Positions 16,835-25,165 of a DNA stretch of 64,000 nucleotides are shown here, in pieces. Under the pieces are notes generated by a model. It worked only from the letters and a program-made list of their open reading frames with translations. It searched no databases and was not told the DNA's origin. Within the stretch, counting starts at the first letter, position 1, and every line of letters starts with the position of its first letter. The position numbers and the translations under genes were made by a program. Source of the DNA: Alphaproteobacteria bacterium (GTDB lineage: Bacteria > Pseudomonadota > Alphaproteobacteria > CAAHEQ01 > UBA3637); NCBI GenBank assembly GCA_017466695.1, contig JAFTTR010000017.1:1-64000 (forward strand). Direction: 5' to 3'.

Positions 16835-17230
16835 TTATAAATCTTTTGAAAACCGAAGCAAATAACCATCTGGATCTAAAACAAGCAATTCCTTTTGTTT
16901 GTAAATTGTATGATTTGAACAATAAGAACTTTCAAAAATATCTTTAAAAGGCTGTATTTGATGTTGTTTTAATGATTGTTGAATTTCTTCTATATCAGTT
17001 GTTTCTATCTGAAAATTAACACCACGACCAAAAGGATATTCTAATTTACCAGTGTTCCAATTTTCATTTATTTCTTCAATCATCAATTGAGCATTTCCAT
17101 AAGATAAAAAAGCAAATTTATCTTCTTTTCTTTCATACTCTATCTTAAAATTTAAAATATTAGTATAAAAATGCAATGAATTTTGAATGTCTGTAACAGA
17201 TAATTCGGGAATAAGCGCATTAAATTTCAT
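16835..17230 (-). CDS. VOC family (glyoxalase/bleomycin-resistance) protein
   Basis: A 131-residue vicinal-oxygen-chelate fold protein with the paired beta-alpha-beta-beta-beta modules: IPELSVTDIQNSLHFYTNIL opens the first, and LLVLDPDGYLLRFSKDL closes the second. Such proteins are dioxygenases, lyases or antibiotic-binding resistance proteins. This one resembles the bleomycin-resistance-like subset, but the ligand is unknown. The frame is open upstream to 17272. The ATG at 17230 is preferred for its GGAGA ribosome site and family start. Confidence 0.88.
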   Translation of the reverse strand: MKFNALIPELSVTDIQNSLHFYTNILNFKIEYERKEDKFAFLSYGNAQLMIEEINENWNTGKLEYPFGRGVNFQIETTDIEEIQQSLKQHQIQPFKDIFESSYCSNHTIYKQKELLVLDPDGYLLRFSKDL

Positions 17231-17292
17231 TTCTGTTCTCCATGAGAAAAACATATTACCACATTTTGCCAAAAAAGTCCAGATGATTCAAA

Positions 17293-17322
17293 AATGTTAA
17301 AAAATATACATTTTTTAACATT
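17293..17322. repeat. 13-bp inverted repeat with AATGTTAA half-sites
   Basis: AATGTTAAAAAAT (17293-17305) and its exact complement ATTTTTTAACATT (17310-17322) flank a four-base loop. It lies upstream of the VOC gene. A second pair of the same half-sites occurs at 17382-17391 and 17417-17426. Confidence 0.6.
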
Positions 17323-17381
17323 ATCTCTGAATATATTGATTTTATTGATTTTTTAAAGAGGGCTATTTTGACATAAAATCC

Positions 17382-17426
17382 AAAATGTTAAACTATGTTG
17401 GGTATCATTACTTTTTTTAACATTTT
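17382..17426. repeat. second pair of AAAATGTTAA / TTAACATTTT half-sites
   Basis: AAAATGTTAA (17382-17391) and its exact complement TTAACATTTT (17417-17426) are separated by 25 bases. Together with 17293-17322 there are four copies of the half-site within 134 bases, in the arrangement expected of operators or replication iterons. Confidence 0.5.
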
Positions 17427-17761
17427 ATGCATTTTCTATTCAAAAATTGAACTATGTAAAATATTTTCAATTAAGTACAGTGGAATGTTGTATAAATTAT
17501 CATTTATAGTACTTTTTATCCAAAGTTACCAGGCAGAAGTGACCAGCCAAGAAAAATTGGGTCCCCTTATAACCCTTGTGTTTATTGGGGTTTGGGATAT
17601 ACCCGACCAGCCAGAATTTTTCGTTTTTTCTAGAAATATGGCGCGGCTTGCGTCCCCGCATATGAATTATCGCCAGGAAGGACTCATTGGATTACATCTG
17701 CGAGAGCATTGTTTTTTATAAAAATATATGCTACTAATATACAAAATGCTATGGAGGTTTT
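17427..17761. other. stretch of unlike composition, no gene called
   Basis: Bases 17520-17700 are clearly richer in G+C than their surroundings and contain codon-like structure on both strands. The plus frame reads SQEKLGPLITLVFIGVW then NYRQEGLIGLHLREH; the minus frame reads GYKGTQFFLAGHFCLV. Neither has a convincing start or ribosome site. It looks like a fragment of foreign DNA next to the SRA-HNH gene. I cannot name a family. Confidence 0.4.
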
Positions 17762-18472
17762 ATGCAAAAGGGTGAAATTATAAGATATGTTGATATGACG
17801 ATTGAAGAAAGAATGAATCTTCAGCGTGGTATGAATTACAATATTCAAGGAAGAGCTTATCATATCATTTTGATGAGCGTTAGGCCTAATGCTCCATATG
17901 CAGATGAATGGATTGAAGAAGAAAATACCATCATATATGAAGGCCATGATGTTCAAAGGAATTATAATCACATAGATTTACCTTGCGATCAAGTTGACCA
18001 ACCAATGAACACTCCTTCTGGTGGTTTAACTGAAAATGGGAAATTTTACGAAGCAGCCATGCGCCACAAAAATGATGGCGCAAAAGCCGAAGTAGTTAAA
18101 GTATATGAGAAGATACGCGATGGTATTTGGGTATATAATGGATTTTTTAAATTAGTTGATGCTTGGATCCAAAAATCTGGAAATCGTGATGTATTTAAAT
18201 TTAAGCTTGTAATGATAGATGATGAAGAAGAATCTGAAAAAGCATTGGATGTTTCAAATTTAGAGATGGAACACAATAGACTTATTCCAACATCTGTTAA
18301 AGCCTTAGTTTGGGCTAGAGATAAGGGAAAATGCGTCAAATGCGGATCTAATAAAAATCTGCATTATGATCACATTATCCCATTCTCCAAAGGAGGCTCA
18401 TCCAAGGATGCGAATAATATTCAGCTTCTTTGTCAGACTTGTAATTTAAGAAAACACGATAAGATTGAATAA
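17762..18472 (+). CDS. SRA/YDG-domain HNH endonuclease
   Basis: A 236-residue protein that probably cuts DNA carrying modified cytosine (type IV restriction). Residues 20-155 resemble the SRA/YDG base-flipping domain: YHIILMSVRPNAPYADEW, IYEGHD, then GKFYEAAMR and IRDGIWVYNGFFKLVDAW. Residues 190-236 are an HNH nuclease with two zinc-binding CxxC pairs (CVKCG and CQTCN), the HYDHIIPFSKGG motif and a final NLRKHDK. Length fits small SRA-HNH enzymes. An AGG ribosome site lies before the ATG. It sits between foreign-looking DNA and a decayed phage gene. Confidence 0.88.
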   Translation: MQKGEIIRYVDMTIEERMNLQRGMNYNIQGRAYHIILMSVRPNAPYADEWIEEENTIIYEGHDVQRNYNHIDLPCDQVDQPMNTPSGGLTENGKFYEAAMRHKNDGAKAEVVKVYEKIRDGIWVYNGFFKLVDAWIQKSGNRDVFKFKLVMIDDEEESEKALDVSNLEMEHNRLIPTSVKALVWARDKGKCVKCGSNKNLHYDHIIPFSKGGSSKDANNIQLLCQTCNLRKHDKIE

Positions 18473-18490
18473 CTACCTCCTTTACAAATA

Positions 18491-19027
18491 CTAGCTAGTT
18501 TTGTGGGTATGGCACAGGGCAAAGTGCCAGCCGTCCAGTTTCTTACCGCTTCGTTCGCACCAACCGTTGGCCTCATAATGACTGTAAAAACCTTCCAAAT
18601 TGATATGGATATTCTTTTCGGTTACATATCGTTCCACTTCCTGCCAGTCAGGTAGCAGTTGTGTGAAGTGATACTTGAACTTCGCGCCCACTCCTAATCC
18701 TTGCCGAGCCAAAACATTACTAAGCTCAACTAAACCACCACCAGTTCGTTTTTGCTCAAAAATCTCACGTCTGACTAATTTCTTTTCATTATTTACATTA
18801 TTACCTTGTTTCCTTTCTTCAGTCGTTGGCGGATAGTCGGCGATGAAATGGCTTTCATCCGGCGGACAAGTGGCGGTGGGGTCTAGCGTAATATCCTCAA
18901 AGCCCTGATATTTATTATAGTTAATGAGCCTGACAAGTGTGGCGCATCCGATACGCGTTGTTGTAATATCATTGGTGCGTTTTAGTTTATTAAGAAATCG
19001 CCTGATTTGATTCTTGGATTTATCCTT
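18491..19027 (-). pseudogene. decayed phage/plasmid replication protein
   Basis: An open frame of 179 codons without a start, bounded upstream by a stop (TGA at 19028-19030). The front reads KNQIRRFLNKLKRTNDIT and then LVRLINYNKYQGFE, the winged-helix pattern of phage replication proteins in which the wing ends in NYxKYQ. The tail ends FYSHYEANGW followed by GWHFALCHTHKTS, matching the FxxHYExNGW end of the same proteins. The N-terminus is missing, and its continuation (KEITERIN) lies in another frame. G+C is higher than the neighbours. This is a prophage remnant. Confidence 0.75.
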
Positions 19028-19693
19028 TCAGTAATTTCCTTACATACAGAACAAGTCAAAAAATCGAAAAATCGTTCTCACTTTTTTCAATTTTTTTTGT
19101 TTGTCTGACATAGGGTAAAAATCCCGAAGAGGGGAAAATATTACCATGTAGAATACATATTTTTCAATATTTTTGATAAGCCGTTGTTTTTCAAAGAATA
19201 TTTTTTCATAATTCTACCTTTCACTTAAAAATTATTTTTTTTGTTACATAAGGTAAAAATCCCAGAGCTAGATTTTTCGTCTTCAAAAAATGCGAAAAAA
19301 ATAAATTATTTTATAAGTGATTGAATTTGCAGATAAATAAGGATTGGTGTTTATTTTATTTCATGATTTTGCAGAAATTCATTTCATGGTTTTACAAAAA
19401 AAGTATGGAATTCGGTAAAAATTTTCGCTTTTCGGTAATTATTCGGTAATATTTAGGCGAGATTGTTTTTTTGATTAAAAAAATGCTTGATTATCTCCAC
19501 TAAATCCAATTTAATTGGAGTAACTGGAGAAAATAAAGGTGTTTTAACAAGTGTAATAACTAAATGGTGATTTTGATTTCTTGTAAATAACCCAGAGTAA
19601 ATTTTAGATACCGGCTCAGACCAGATTGAGCTCAAATCTTTTTGTAAGTATCTGGAATATAAAGATATTCAAAAATCTTAAATCCAATAGGGT
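19028..19693. other. AT-rich stretch behind the phage remnant
   Basis: No gene called. It contains an 18-base direct repeat with one difference (19108-19125 and 19246-19263, ACATAGGGTAAAAATCCC), and a weak minus-strand reading frame at 19453-19635 without a normal start. That frame reads SKIYSGLFTRNQNHHLVIT and looks like a protein fragment. The rest is poly-A/T with little structure. It could be a replication-origin-like region of the lost phage or plasmid. Confidence 0.5.
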
Positions 19694-19707
19694 CTTATCC
19701 TCCACCA
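19694..19707. repeat. candidate att site: copy of the tRNA-Ala 3' end
   Basis: CTTATCCTCCACCA differs from the tRNA-Ala 3' end at 2997-3009 (CTTATCTCCACCA) only by one inserted C. It is followed four bases later by a strong terminator, as a tRNA tail would be. The spacing defines a segment of about 16.7 kb holding all the restriction genes. The match is short and no integrase gene is present. Confidence 0.45.
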
Positions 19708-19710
19708 TTT

Positions 19711-19744
19711 ACCTCTTAAGCTTTTGGCTTTAAGAGGTTTTTTT
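19711..19744 (+). terminator. terminator after the candidate att site
   Basis: ACCTCTTAA (19711-19719) pairs with TTAAGAGGT (19730-19738) and is followed by a T run. Confidence 0.7.
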
Positions 19745-19876
19745 ATGCCTATTTTTCAGTAATTTTTGCTTTCCGTCACAGTTGCACGTCACTTTACCCA
19801 ACAAAGACTTTTAGACATACCTATATTTTAAGATTTTAATAACAAAAAATTCTGTTTTTATAACGAGCTTGATTTT

Positions 19877-19905
19877 TTGAATAAAATTCACTTTAATTAT
19901 AAAAT
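19877..19905 (+). promoter_or_regulatory. promoter of the CoA-disulfide reductase gene
   Basis: TTGAAT (19877-19882), 17 bases, TAAAAT (19900-19905), 44 bases before the ATG. Confidence 0.5.
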
Positions 19906-19948
19906 ACCTATCAATTATTATTAAACCTTAATTAAAACGGAGTGGACT

Positions 19949-21544
19949 ATGAAACTATTGATTATTGGTGGAGGGGCAGCAGGGGCCAGTTGCGCAACCA
20001 GATTCAGAAGATTAAATGAACAAGCTCAAATTACCATATTGGAAAAAACGGATGAAGTTTCTATTGCCAACTGTGGCTTACCTTATTATATTTCCGGTGT
20101 GATTGAAAATCGCAACAGTATATTGGTTTCAAATCCTCAAAAATTTAAGTCATGGTTTAATATTGATGTCAAACTTAAAACAGAAGTCGTTCAAATCAAT
20201 AAAGAAGAAAAGCATGTTATAACAAATACGAATGAAAAAATTTCATACGATTATTTGGTAATCGCAACAGGCGCAACACCCATTATACCAAACTTTGAAG
20301 GTTTAAATAAAGATAAAACATTTGTGGTGCGTTCACTTGCTGATGCTGATAAAATCAAAGCCCATATTAAAAAAAACAACATTCAAAATGTGGCCGTTAT
20401 CGGGGGTGGTTTTATTGGCGTAGAAGTTGCCGAAAATATGATAGAAATGGGCTTAAAAACATCTTTAATTGAAATGAACGATCAGATTTTAGCACCTTTG
20501 GATCTGGAAATGGTACAACTTGCCCATAAAGAAATACGCTCCAAAGGAATTAATTTGATTTTGTCAGATGGTATTCAAAAGTTTGATAGCAATAAAATTA
20601 TCTTAAACTCCGGTAAAAAAGTTGAATTTGATATGTGCATTTTGTCCATTGGTGTTAAACCTGAAATCCAATTGGCAGAAACAGCCGGACTTCAAACTAA
20701 CCGAGGTATTATTGTTGATGAAACATTAAAAACGTCTGATGCGTTTATTTATGCAGCTGGCGATAATGTGGAAATAAAAGATTTTGTCAGTTTACAAAAC
20801 ACGTTAGTGCCGTTAGCAGGCCCAGCTAATCGTCAAGGCCGTATTATTGCTGATAATATTAACGGACTGCATTCTACATACAAAAACACACAAGGAACAT
20901 CTGTTATTAAAGTGTTTGGCTTAACGGTTGCAAGTTCAGGGAACAATGAAAAGCAATTAAAACAAAAGCAAATTCCATATTTAAAAACGTACGTATATTC
21001 ACGTTCTCATGCTGGATATTATCCAAATGCCAATGCAATTTTATTTAAGTTGTTATTTAACCAAGACGGCAAAATTTTGGGTATTCAAGGGATAGGCAAA
21101 AGTGGTGTTGAAAAAAGAATTGATGTCGTGGCAACCATTATGAGAAATGACGGCACCGTTCAAGATATGATTGATGCAGAACTTTGTTATGCTCCCCCCT
21201 ATTCCAGTGCGAAAGATCCGGTTAATGTGTTGGGCATGAATGCCGATAATATCATAAATGGGCTGGTAAAACCTGCTTTTATGGAAGATTTGGAAGATGC
21301 GCTTATTATAGATGTTCGCCCACCAATGCTGTATCAACAAGGAACCGTTCAAAATGCCATTAACATTCCAATTATGGAGATTAGAGGGCGTTTAAATGAA
21401 ATTCCAAAGGATAAAAAAGTGGTTTTATCTTGTTCAACAGGATATACCAGTTATTGTGCATCCAGAATTTTAATGCAAAACGGCTTTGATAATGTGTACT
21501 CCTTTATGGGTGGATATGATTTTTATAAAGCCATAAAACCATAA
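19949..21544 (+). CDS. CoA-disulfide reductase with C-terminal rhodanese domain
   Basis: A 531-residue flavoprotein of the CoADR-RHD type that reduces CoA disulfide or per/polysulfides with NAD(P)H. The FAD-binding GGGAAGAS follows the start, the single redox cysteine C42 lies in SIANCGLPYYISG, and a second Rossmann motif GGGFIGVEVAENM binds NAD(P)H. The dimerisation domain ends near residue 440. The C-terminal rhodanese domain has its active-site cysteine at C495 (SCSTGYTS). All key residues are present. The role is probably thiol redox balance or polysulfide handling. It is the first gene after the island boundary. Confidence 0.93.
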   Translation: MKLLIIGGGAAGASCATRFRRLNEQAQITILEKTDEVSIANCGLPYYISGVIENRNSILVSNPQKFKSWFNIDVKLKTEVVQINKEEKHVITNTNEKISYDYLVIATGATPIIPNFEGLNKDKTFVVRSLADADKIKAHIKKNNIQNVAVIGGGFIGVEVAENMIEMGLKTSLIEMNDQILAPLDLEMVQLAHKEIRSKGINLILSDGIQKFDSNKIILNSGKKVEFDMCILSIGVKPEIQLAETAGLQTNRGIIVDETLKTSDAFIYAAGDNVEIKDFVSLQNTLVPLAGPANRQGRIIADNINGLHSTYKNTQGTSVIKVFGLTVASSGNNEKQLKQKQIPYLKTYVYSRSHAGYYPNANAILFKLLFNQDGKILGIQGIGKSGVEKRIDVVATIMRNDGTVQDMIDAELCYAPPYSSAKDPVNVLGMNADNIINGLVKPAFMEDLEDALIIDVRPPMLYQQGTVQNAINIPIMEIRGRLNEIPKDKKVVLSCSTGYTSYCASRILMQNGFDNVYSFMGGYDFYKAIKP

Positions 21545-21638
21545 CCAAAAAGAACAACTTCCATAAAAAACCAAAAATAATTTTAAATAACAAAAAAAAT
21601 ATGCTAGAATGTGGAACATCAAGAAAGGAAAAGCAAAA

Positions 21639-22034
21639 ATGATTCAAATAGGTATTCAACATTCAGGAACTTTAGAAATTACAAACAACCTGACAGCCAA
21701 AAGCATTGGAAGTGGTGGGCTTGATGTTTTAGCAACACCTGTTATTATTAACTTAATGGAAAAAACAGCTTGGGAAAGTGTTCTTCCTTTTATGGAAGCT
21801 GACTGCGATACCGTTGGGACTTTTGTTGAAATCAATCATATTGCACCAACACCTGTTGGCTCTGAAATATCATGCACCAGCATTTTAACAAATATTAGAG
21901 GAAGAGAACTTACTTTTGAAATCGAAGTTTTCGACAACAAAGAAAAAATCGCCTATGCAACACACAAGCGATTTATTATCAAAAAAGAACCCTTTCAACA
22001 AAAAGCAAACAATAAGCTTTTAGTGAATAAATAA
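21639..22034 (+). CDS. FlK-like hotdog thioesterase
   Basis: A 131-residue hotdog-fold protein resembling the fluoroacetyl-CoA thioesterase group. It has the segment LATPVIINLMEKTAWESV, with the catalytic-type Glu in the first long helix, and TVGTFVEINHIAPTPVGSE in the following strands. It probably hydrolyses an acyl-CoA; the substrate is unknown. The reading frame is open upstream to 21609, but the ATG at 21639 has the AAAGGA ribosome site and matches family length. A nearby CoA-disulfide reductase suggests a CoA-related context, though the 94-base gap leaves co-transcription open. Confidence 0.85.
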   Translation: MIQIGIQHSGTLEITNNLTAKSIGSGGLDVLATPVIINLMEKTAWESVLPFMEADCDTVGTFVEINHIAPTPVGSEISCTSILTNIRGRELTFEIEVFDNKEKIAYATHKRFIIKKEPFQQKANNKLLVNK

Positions 22035-22036
22035 AA

Positions 22037-22483
22037 TTACTCTACTGTTACATGTTCTTTTACCAGCCGGATAATCTCTTGTTCATCTGCTGGCGACAAC
22101 ACCCCATATAAAGGAATGGGAAAAGGACCAAAATCACAGTTATTTTTTTGCAAATAAGAATATTTATATTCAATCCCCTCTTTAGGAATTAAAGATAACA
22201 CTTTTTTATCTTTCCCACACAAACGAACTGTTCTTATTTTTGCTGACTGAATATCTTTCCACTCAATTGGGTTGGAATAATCAACTTTGACATCTTTATC
22301 TGTTATAACAACGGCAGGGTGCTTAATTACATTTTTATATCCCCAAGCAACAATTGTGAACAAAACAGCACTCCAAATCCAAGGATGACTTATACCTAAC
22401 AATAAAATAAAACACAACTCAATCAACAAAATCAAAAAACATACATCTATTTTATTAAAGTGATAATAAAATGTTTTTTTCAT
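22037..22483 (-). CDS. two-span membrane protein with PH-like domain
   Basis: A 148-residue protein with two adjacent membrane segments (about residues 14-30 and 33-50) and a C-terminal beta-rich domain of about 90 residues. The run TDKDVKVDYSNPIEWKDIQS resembles bacterial PH-like domains such as the STM3941 family. Function unknown. It lies 12 bases after the stop of the 22496 gene on the same strand, so it probably shares its transcript, and it converges on the thioesterase gene. Confidence 0.6.
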   Translation of the reverse strand: MKKTFYYHFNKIDVCFLILLIELCFILLLGISHPWIWSAVLFTIVAWGYKNVIKHPAVVITDKDVKVDYSNPIEWKDIQSAKIRTVRLCGKDKKVLSLIPKEGIEYKYSYLQKNNCDFGPFPIPLYGVLSPADEQEIIRLVKEHVTVE

Positions 22484-22495
22484 AGTTCCCTCATT

Positions 22496-23473
22496 TTATT
22501 TTAACAACATTTCTTTTTGTTCCACTGTTAACTCAATTGTATCAACCAACCACTTTTTAAACTCAATTTTGGGCAACTTCGTTTTACAAGAAAAAAAGTG
22601 TTCAACATCATCATATCTAATATAAAAATGTAATAAGTCAATTCCTGTTGTTGATTTTTTACGTTCAAATTGTTCTTCTTTTAACGTTTCAGCCGGAATT
22701 AAAAAAACATATAGAATTCCACGTACCTGATCCCCTAAAATTATGACCCAATTTCTATATAAACGATTTGGATTTACATCAAAAAAATATTCATTTTCAT
22801 TCACATCCGTTGCTGATGAAACATTGTAGAAATTCTTATCCAGATCAATATTCTTTTTCAAACACTCGACACGACAAAAGTTAAATGTTTTAACCCTGTC
22901 AAATTTAAATTTAAAAGCATTATTTTGTGTTTGAGAAACCACATCCCCTCTATTTTCAAATTCAGAACGCATTTCATCAAGTCTTTTGATTAACTGTGAT
23001 TTTTTTTCATTTATCACTTCTGGTTTAATTTTTGAACCAAAATTCGATCTTGTGTCCAAAGAATTAATAAAACTCCTCATAGAATAATGAAAAATATATA
23101 AATCATCTGCTGATGGCGAAGACAAATGGGTTATATTATCATTTCTACTAAGTCTAACCAATTTAGCAGCTTCAGCAGCTTTTGAAACCCCTAAGGCACT
23201 CAATTCTTTGACATTTTCAATAAACTTAATAAGTTTAAGTGTTTCAATATTATCAAACGAATTGTCACACTCATTAAAAATATCTTCTCTTTTTAATCTT
23301 GAAGATTTTAATTTTTCATCAATTTTTTTTCTCCAACCACCACTATCATATGTCGGGTATCTATAATTTAGATACAAAGACAAAAATGGCCCCACATGAT
23401 ATGAAAAAAAAGAGCAAAGATTTCCATACCATTTCTGAACATACTGATCTGTACTTATTTTATCCCCCAACAT
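22496..23473 (-). CDS. protein of unknown function in a possible defence cluster
   Basis: A 325-residue soluble protein not recognised. The first third is helical and includes a Gly-Trp segment (YDSGGWRKKIDEKL); the middle holds AAEAAKLVRLSRNDNITHL; the C-terminal third is a beta-rich domain with YRNWVIILGDQVRGILYVF then LLHFYIRYDDVEHFFSC. Neither a membrane span nor a classic catalytic motif is seen. The ATG at 23473 is chosen for its AAAGGA ribosome site over the in-frame start at 23494. It follows the 23552 gene on the same strand after 78 bases. Confidence 0.65.
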   Translation of the reverse strand: MLGDKISTDQYVQKWYGNLCSFFSYHVGPFLSLYLNYRYPTYDSGGWRKKIDEKLKSSRLKREDIFNECDNSFDNIETLKLIKFIENVKELSALGVSKAAEAAKLVRLSRNDNITHLSSPSADDLYIFHYSMRSFINSLDTRSNFGSKIKPEVINEKKSQLIKRLDEMRSEFENRGDVVSQTQNNAFKFKFDRVKTFNFCRVECLKKNIDLDKNFYNVSSATDVNENEYFFDVNPNRLYRNWVIILGDQVRGILYVFLIPAETLKEEQFERKKSTTGIDLLHFYIRYDDVEHFFSCKTKLPKIEFKKWLVDTIELTVEQKEMLLK

Positions 23474-23551
23474 GATTGGTTCCTTTAACCTCAAACTAAT
23501 AAATAGCCTTTATAAAGTAAAGTATATCATAAATTAAAATAAGTGTCAAAT

Positions 23552-24265
23552 TTATGAAAATGTATTCTTTAAAAAGTCAATATAAACTTCAATGGCCCGT
23601 GATAAAAGATGATGGCGTTTTATATTCACATCTAAATACGCTAAATTTTCATCTAACATCAATTTTATTTTCTCCATTTCTTCTGGTGAAGTTACATTCC
23701 ACAAATCAATTTGTAAAAATTGCGTCCCAATTGTTGTGATTGCTGAACGATAACCAGAAACTGTTCCTTTTGTATATTTTTGCTCTAAATAACTTTCAAA
23801 CTTTAATTGCATTTCTGAATTACAACGTCTAGCCCTTGTTTTAATTAAAACGGAACTGTCCTGACTAAAAAATTTGGATAAATATTTTTCTTTATTTTCA
23901 TTCAACACCAAGGGACACGACTTAATAAAACTTTTAAACGAACCAACAACTGCATCCGACATCTCTGGAACAGAGGCTTGAACAATCAATTGCAACAGAG
24001 GCTCTATTTTTTTCAACCAATCAACAAGTTCAACATCACTTAAAAAAGCATTTTTAAAAACAGAAAAATCCCTAAATTTAGCACACTGACTTTCTGTTGA
24101 AAAACGTTCCCTTAGCAACAAAATCAAAGCAATATAACGATAAAGAGACTCATTTTGCACAAAATTATCTCTATTCGCTTTCAATAGGCGTGCTATCGAA
24201 TTAGGCATAACCCCTTCTTCTAAAACAAAATCACACCAAGATGCTGCAAAAACATCAAAATTCAT
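23552..24265 (-). CDS. helical protein with integrase-like C-terminal domain
   Basis: A 237-residue helical protein. Residues 1-145 are unrecognised. Residues 153-237 look like the SAM-like core-binding domain of tyrosine recombinases, with KFESYLEQKYTKGTVSGYR opening it and VYIDFLKNTF closing it, but no catalytic domain follows. The C-terminal domain of the divergent neighbour (24406-25161) is similar. An AAAGG ribosome site precedes the ATG. It is divergent from the HNH gene across 140 bases that contain an 18-bp palindrome. Function unknown. Confidence 0.65.
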   Translation of the reverse strand: MNFDVFAASWCDFVLEEGVMPNSIARLLKANRDNFVQNESLYRYIALILLLRERFSTESQCAKFRDFSVFKNAFLSDVELVDWLKKIEPLLQLIVQASVPEMSDAVVGSFKSFIKSCPLVLNENKEKYLSKFFSQDSSVLIKTRARRCNSEMQLKFESYLEQKYTKGTVSGYRSAITTIGTQFLQIDLWNVTSPEEMEKIKLMLDENLAYLDVNIKRHHLLSRAIEVYIDFLKNTFS

Positions 24266-24337
24266 AAAAAAACCTTTCTTTTTTTCTCATATTAACAAAT
24301 AAAAATGGCAAAATCAATATTTTTCCATAAAAAAGGC

Positions 24338-24373
24338 TTGACATTATTTTATACTTATGCTAAATTTAGCATA
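24338..24373 (+). promoter_or_regulatory. promoter with an overlapping 18-bp palindromic operator
   Basis: TTGACA (24338-24343), 17 bases, TAAATT (24361-24366). The perfect palindrome TATGCTAAATTTAGCATA (24356-24373) covers the -10, so a dimeric repressor bound here would block polymerase. No HTH regulator is coded next to it. One of the flanking proteins may bind its own promoter region. Confidence 0.6.
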
Positions 24374-24405
24374 ATTAAATTATATATCATAAAAGGAGTA
24401 TAAAA

Positions 24406-25161
24406 ATGACAAACATCAATCAAACTATTAAAAACTCAGAATTTCAACCCAAAGAAGCCCAAACTCTATTTTTAGGCTCATTTAAAAAATTTCAATTTTT
24501 TATTAATGATTTTGTAAAAAACATGGTCCCTTCCTTAACACGAAAATATAGAACAGGCTCATGCGAACTGTGTGGAAAAGAAAAAGCTACTGATTCAGCT
24601 CATATCCATGGTCGTGAAAGACACATCTTAATAGAAGAAGCTTTTAATGGTGCTGTTCTTTCCCAAAAAGGTCCTTTTTACATTATTGATCTTGATAAAT
24701 TTAAAAAACTTATTCAAACAGAACATAAAAACCCCAATAATTTTCATTTTTTGTGCAAAAAATGCCATCGTCTATATGATGCAAAAAACAGCAATATTTC
24801 TGAAGCAGATTTTAAAAAGCATTTACACACAAAAACAACATTAACAACTCAAAAAAATTGTTCCACATCAAAAACAATAAAACCTACAATAGCAACTAAT
24901 TTTGCCAACTATTTAAATACAAAAAAACTGAACAAAAAAACCATAGCAGCTTATACAATTCATATGCCAAATTTTATCAAAGGCCACTTTTTTGTTGATC
25001 TTTTTAAATTTGATGAAGCTAAAACAATTTCCACTTTATTAGATATCTTTTTAGAAGATCAATTTTTTGTAATTGCCGATCAAAAAGGGCATCGCATATA
25101 TACAGCAGGCATCAAAAAATATATCGAATACTTAAACACATTAGCCGACAAAAAATCATAA
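24406..25161 (+). CDS. HNH-like protein with shared C-terminal domain
   Basis: A 251-residue protein. Residues 50-130 look like an HNH/treble-clef nuclease: CELC (C53, C56), then DSAHIHGRERH with the candidate catalytic His at H66, then FLCKKCHRLYD (C117, C120, H121). Residues 165-247 form a second domain similar to the C-terminus of the divergent 23552-24265 protein (FANYLNTKKLNKKTIAAY, then KYIEYLNTL). A strong AAGGAG ribosome site and an operator-covered promoter precede it. DNA cleavage is inferred from the motif; a purely structural zinc domain is the alternative. Confidence 0.7.
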   Translation: MTNINQTIKNSEFQPKEAQTLFLGSFKKFQFFINDFVKNMVPSLTRKYRTGSCELCGKEKATDSAHIHGRERHILIEEAFNGAVLSQKGPFYIIDLDKFKKLIQTEHKNPNNFHFLCKKCHRLYDAKNSNISEADFKKHLHTKTTLTTQKNCSTSKTIKPTIATNFANYLNTKKLNKKTIAAYTIHMPNFIKGHFFVDLFKFDEAKTISTLLDIFLEDQFFVIADQKGHRIYTAGIKKYIEYLNTLADKKS

Positions 25162-25165
25162 ATTT

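Noticed and set aside
17395..17721. 108-codon protein
   Set aside because: No ribosome site; the front half is AT-rich intergenic sequence with operator-like repeats, and the rear half is foreign-looking DNA coding-like on both strands.
23552..24265. Functional tyrosine integrase of the island
   Set aside because: Only a core-binding-like domain is present; the catalytic R-H-R-Y domain is absent.
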